Part shown: piece after piece, positions 59,276 through 64,000 of the stretch | Layout: each line of letters starts with the position of its first letter | Numbering within the stretch: the first letter of the stretch is position 1 | Assembly: GCF_009727055.1 (NCBI RefSeq) | Contig: NC_052353.1 | Location: 46,622,196-46,686,195, forward strand | Direction: 5' to 3' | Source of the DNA: Benincasa hispida | Taxonomy: Eukaryota > Streptophyta > Magnoliopsida > Cucurbitales > Cucurbitaceae | DNA length: 64,000 nucleotides | Made by a program: the position numbers and the translations under genes | Notes under the pieces: model-generated | Database searches by the model: none | The model's input: only the letters and a program-made list of their open reading frames with translations | What the model was told of the DNA's origin: nothing

Positions 59276-62200
59276 TACAGGGAAATTGGGAGAAATTTCC
59301 AATTCTAAACTCCATTTTGAAAAAACTAGTTGAATACTTTCGACTACATTCCAGTTTTAATGAAATATTGTTTGATTTATATAATTAAAACTCAATTTCT
59401 GTAAAGTAAACATATGAATATACACGTGTACCTTAAAAATAGATGTATATATTTTTAAAATAAATAAATATTTTTTATAACAATATAGAAACATTATAAT
59501 GAAACTTTGAAGGATCATAGACCTCAATTTAAAAAAATAATAATAATACTAGTTTAATCTGAATCTATCAAACGAAAAGAAAGAGCTTAAGTTTGATTTA
59601 TAAAAAAAGTTTTCAGGGAAAAATGAAGTTTAAGGAAGAAATGACACAAAGGTAGATGGCTAATGAAATATATTTTTTTATTATTATTATTTAAAAAAAA
59701 AAACAGGAAATACCTAACTGTAAGAAATCAATAATTTTAAAACTAGAGTTCAAAATTAAAATTAAAAAAAAAAAATACTGAACATGGGCATGGAGCTAAA
59801 AAAATGGGTACAAAATTGAAGCAAGTCAAAATTTAAAAATAATAAATAAGGAAGAGAAGATAGTGGGTGGAAAATGACGTTTAGTTTAACTATTTATAAA
59901 TGACATTTGTATTTCAAATATTCATTTGATTTTATTTGATCCAGTATTTTGAATGGGTTAATGTGATCATAGATAATTAAAAAAACAAAAACAGCCATTT
60001 TAAATTAAAAAATAAATCTAAAAATGATGAAAAAGTAATTAAAAAACAAAGATAAATAATTTATTTTGAATCTAAACTTTTGAATTGATTAACGTGATAA
60101 TTGTAAAAAAATTTAAAATTATTTAACGTGAAGATTAAAACATAAATCTAAAAGCAATGTAAAAATTACAAACAAGATTTTAAAATGATAATGTTACAAA
60201 TGATTTGATCTTTATGATCTATAAATCTATAATAAATAATAAAATATATAAATGGTCTATAAATAAAAAATCTTAACATTCCCATTTTTCGAAGTTTGAC
60301 AATTTTCATTATCTTCACAATACTTGAACTTAGGCCTTTCCAACGTAATTTCTTTTAAAGAAAATGCTTTCATGGAGTTCAAAAATCATAGAGAGACACA
60401 CAATTTTACATAATAATTGCAACATTTTGTTTCAAGTAATAACTAAAATTTCTATACCTAATTTGCTTTGGCTTCATCTCCATTTTTAGAATGTCATGTG
60501 ATAATAATAAAAATCTTTTATAAAAAAATCTCTGAATCTTTTTTAAGAGAATTAAAATTGAAAATTTGAGAGGTTTTAGATTTCTCTACTTTAGAGATTT
60601 TTGAAAGACTTTCAAAATGGGAACTTTCAAATAACCCGTTTTGCAATCGTTTGGTGGATGATTGCTTTGGTAAGGGTGATTGTAGATGTTCCATTACCAA
60701 TTCAAACCATGTCAATTCTTGAAATTGTCCAATTTTACTAGAAAGGTCATTGAAGTAAAAATTAAAGAAAAAAAAATATGAACCAATAAATGCACGACCA
60801 TGGAACTCATGTCTGTATGGAGCCTTATCATCCAAAAGTTTGTTTTTTCCTTTTAATGAAAAGTTTTGTTGTCTTCGTATTTAAATTTTGATTTGTTAAT
60901 GCTCATAGATTTATTTTCAACAAAACAAAATTTTGATGTCAAAATCTGAATGGTAGACATGCAAAATAAGAAAAATATGAACATCGATATGGTGCTTGTC
61001 ACAACACATTTGACGCCTAAGTCAGTAAAAAGCTTTAGATTGTAGCATGGAGTTTTAGGGACGAGAACGAACTTATCTTTTATGAAGTCACAATGGCGTA
61101 TTTATATTGAAATTCTGACCTAGGGACATCCATAGCAGGGCAAATTAGGTTAATTATCAAGTCAAATGGGTCAAGGCACAAGCATTTAGCATACCTCATT
61201 CATCAAAATGGGGAGGGTTGGCCTCGAGCTCATCCTTGGGCAAGGAGGCTATTGGGGTTTTAACCCATTCTATTCTCCTGTCCAAAGTCCCAAATAGGTC
61301 ACAACATGGTCCCATTCATCAAATTGAGAGGATTGGTCTCGAACTCATCCTTGGCCGAGGGCAGGCAAAGTAGGTCGGCTTGAGTCATGGCCTAAACTCT
61401 CATCTTTCCATGCTTAGTTGTTTTCTGACCAAGTTTTATCATTTTCTTGATCGATAGAATGTGGATTCCATAAAGTCGATCATATCCTTTGGTCAAACTT
61501 TTTCATAATATTGAATATTTATAGTATTTTTAAATTTTGATAATTGTTGATTAGTAGATTTGTTTTCAACCGTAATAAATATTTGTGTTATTTTGAAATT
61601 TAAATTCTTATAATTTACTGTTTTTTTTTAATTTTGTGTGATTATTATTGTTCTTGCACGTAGTCAATTATTCTTATGCTTTGTAGATTGATTTTATCGA
61701 AATCTCAATTATCTTATAAGGTTGTGTTGGGAATGATTTTTTTTTTTTTTTTTTTTTTAAATTGAGAGTTTAACTATGACTTATCCGTTCTAACTTTTTA
61801 TCTATTTTTTTTTTGTTTATTTGTTTGAAGGGACAAAAAGTTTTAGATAATAGCATCATCAATAAAATCTTACAAAATATTGAAAAATGTTCCAATAAAT
61901 GCACGACAATCATCATGATAATGATATTGATGGTAGTATGAAGTTTTGATCATCGAGAAATTTATTTTCTAATATATGGTTGAAATCTTTAAATTTAATA
62001 TTATTTTATTCATTATTTTTTATCGATGGATTTACTTTTAACAAAATTAAATATTCATATTATCTTGAAATTAAAATTTGAGATATTCTCGAAAAATCTA
62101 AAAAATATTTACACAAAATTTCAAAAGAGTGTTTTGAACCTACTAAAACAACTGATACAAAATTTTGATGTTCTATGTTGTATGTTAGACTGATGGTGAC

Positions 62201-62420
62201 TGTTAGTACTCCTATCAGGCTGTGTACATAAGTTACATGCACTCCTAACCCAACTCTTTTTAAATAGTCCAACTACAACTCATAAAGGCCCATTTGTTTA
62301 AATAACATTTAACCCTAATTTCGATTCTCTCTATTCCATTTTAACCAACATGCACCTCCTTCATCACTTTTCCCTGGTTTTTTGTTTTCTCTCTCACTCT
62401 AAAACTTCTCTTCATTTGCA
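59276..62420. other. AT-rich intergenic DNA
   Basis: No gene supported. A pair of imperfect direct repeats (tcatcaaaatgggg..gcctcgagctcatccttgg near 61200 and tcatcaaattgag..tctcgaactcatccttgg near 61317) is visible. A 105-codon open frame on the minus strand at 60518-60835 shows no motif. Confidence 0.5.
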
Positions 62421-62423
62421 ATA

Positions 62424-62764
62424 GGGGTGTTCAAAAAACCCGGTAACCCGACCAATTTGGACTACCCAATCCAAACCACAAGAATTGAGTTGGATTAGAT
62501 TAAAAATGTTAAAAAATATTAAATTCGGGTTGGATCTCGGGTTATCTCATTTCATGGTTGGGTCAACCCGACCCGACCTGAATATATATATAAAAGTTAA
62601 ACAAACAGTCAAATTTAAAAAAGAACCGGTGATCCAACCCGACCCAACCCGAAAATTTTGGTTTAGATTGGGTTGACCCTCCAATACAGAATGTTTATTA
62701 TTAGCCAATCCAAATTTTTAGATTGGTTCATAAAAATCTTCCAACCCGAACTATTTACACTCCT
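62424..62764 (+). mobile_element. CCCAACC-rich TIR element, copy 3
   Basis: It begins ggggtgttcaaaaaacccgg like copy 2 and ends cccgaactatttacactcct. It contains cgggttgg and cccgacccaaccc blocks. At about 340 bp it is internally shorter than copy 2. Target duplications are not clear. Confidence 0.72.
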
Positions 62765-63159
62765 AATTGGCATTGTTGGTGGCGACTTCATTCTCCTTTG
62801 TGCACCATGATCAACTTCTTTATCCTTTGCACCATCTTCCATAATTTGTCGTCATATAACTTATTTTCCACCGTAATTTTTTGTTATGTCGGTTTCTTTC
62901 TTCATCGAGCACCATCTTCGTCGTCTTGGCTTCTTTTTCTCGTCGTTTTACACTTTAGCTGCCACCATCATCTTCACTCTTTGTCATTTTGCCTATTCTT
63001 TGTCCCACCTCAGTCGCAAAACACATTTTGTGAAGATGGGTTAAAACCGACACCGAACCATTTTGAACATAAGTCATACTGTTCCAAGTGCTTTCAAGAG
63101 TGTTACAATACTCTCAATATCAAATATTTGTACTTAACTGCAGCTTCTTAATTTAGGGG

Positions 63160-63358
63160 TTGTATTGTCTTTTCGGTAATAGGTATGTGATTTGGTCAGG
63201 GTTGTTCATCTACTCCTCTCTTGTCTTTTCCTTCTCTACTGTGTTGGTCTTCTTTTTTTCTTGTATTTAATCTGAACTCTCCCAAGGGAATACAATCATC
63301 AAACACAACAACTCTATTACCAGTTTTTAATTTTTCTCATCTCTGCTAAGATTTTTCT
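63160..63358 (+). repeat. 5' LTR, 3' portion, of the right-edge copia element
   Basis: The sequence up to gctaagatttttct ends at the primer site. The second LTR is outside the window, so the left border is unknown. Confidence 0.55.
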
Positions 63359-63370
63359 TGGTATCAGAGC
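63359..63370 (+). other. Primer binding site of the right-edge copia element
   Basis: TGGTATCAGAGC, complementary to initiator tRNA-Met. Gag starts seven bases downstream. Confidence 0.92.
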
Positions 63371-63376
63371 GACCCA

Positions 63377-64000
63377 ATGATGAACGTCAACAACGATCCA
63401 CTCTCTGTTTTTGAAAACCCTGGTCCCAATCCATCGTCTCTTAAAACAACCACTAAATCGGCCTATGTTAAGAAAAACCCCGATGCGTATCAAGTCAGGG
63501 CTGGAGTATGCCTAGTTGGTACCCCAGCATTTGCTACCTTGTTGAATCAAGTGACCTCAATCAAAATGGATCGCACCAACTTTCTACTATGGCAAAATAT
63601 TTCTCTACCCATCCTTCATAGATACAAAATTTAAGACCATCTTACTGTTAAGGATGTGTGCTCTTACATGTCTATTATAATTCCTCCATCAGAAGATGAA
63701 CCACAGGGCCTATTGCTTCCAAACCGCGATATTTGGCTTGCAGCCGTCAACTTCTTGTTGGGTGGCCATACAACTCCATGACAGCAGAAGTGGCTTCTCA
63801 AGTCACCGAATATGATACGACTTAGGATTTGTAGGAAGCCTTACAGAAGTTCTATGGACTCCAAACCTCATCTCAACAAGACTACCTTAAGAGAATGCTT
63901 CAACAAACCAGAAAATAGAGTACCAAGATGGCTGATTATCTAGCTTTAATGAAAAACTTTGCTAATAATTTGTATTTGACAGGTTCCCTCACTAGTACCA
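63377..64000 (+). pseudogene. Copia gag 5' part, broken, cut by the window end
   Basis: It starts MMNVNNDPLSVFENPGPN and continues to the conserved MDRTNFLLWQNISLPIL. A stop follows at HRYKI (63632-63634), where the family usually reads on. After that, the frame can be followed through IPPSEDEPQGLLLPNRDIWLAAVNFLLGG (given here in two parts: IPPSEDEPQG and LLLPNRDIWLAA), then breaks near 63780. It is of the UBN2/Retrotran_gag type and different in sequence from the gags of A, C and TR-GAG. The rest of the element lies to the right. Confidence 0.85.

Noticed and set aside
62723..63151. 142-codon open frame rich in Phe, Leu and Ser
   Set aside because: Low complexity, lies in or next to the LTR of the right-edge element, no motif.
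1..64000. One copia element spanning both window edges
   Set aside because: The left-edge 3' LTR start and the right-edge 5' LTR end show no shared sequence in the parts visible, and a host gene lies between them.

Overview
This is a plant nuclear window, most likely from a eudicot. The evidence is one 20-exon plant aconitase gene with GT-AG introns, AT-rich intergenic DNA, and a large body of nested transposable elements. The aconitase and the repeat style would suit a cucurbit, but that is an impression and not shown. No tRNA, rRNA or CRISPR array was seen.

Layout. 1-3.7 kb: the 3' part of a decayed plus-strand Ty1/copia element (integrase, reverse transcriptase, RNase H, start of the 3' LTR). 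Its integrase carries a Nextera mate-pair junction adapter and a 61-bp duplication, which is an assembly artefact. 3.7-9.5 kb: intergenic DNA with small inverted-repeat elements. 9.8-17.1 kb (minus): a complete mitochondrial-type aconitase, 986 codons in 20 exons, the only intact host gene recognised. 17.1-21.1 kb: its upstream region and intergenic DNA.

21.1-59.3 kb is best read as one Russian doll. The outer shell is a Mutator-like element (MULE; terminal similarity at 21115 and 59266, 9-bp flanks matching at 8 of 9) with a broken transposase at 55.0-56.9 kb. Inside it sits a minus-strand copia element, here called A (21924-54947). A has received four insertions: a gag-only LTR element in its 3' LTR (TR-GAG, 23613-31048), a 605-bp CCCAACC-rich TIR element in its integrase (33657-34261), and in its 5' leader a non-autonomous LTR element with a gypsy-type primer site (D, 36582-41216) and a second copia element (C, 41217-51624). 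The two pieces of A's split 3' LTR add up to 2124 bp, against 2120 bp for the other LTR. D and C meet at a deletion junction.

59.3-62.4 kb is AT-rich intergenic DNA. 62.4-64 kb holds another CCCAACC element copy and the 5' end (LTR end, primer site, broken gag) of a further plus-strand copia element that runs off the window. Two single-N positions (46990, 49724) are each flanked by exact duplications, so they are gap-closure artefacts. A recurring palindromic motif, CGATCGTTTAG and variants, forms loose arrays in the LTRs or leaders of several element families and in both arms of the MULE; it is the most unusual pattern here.
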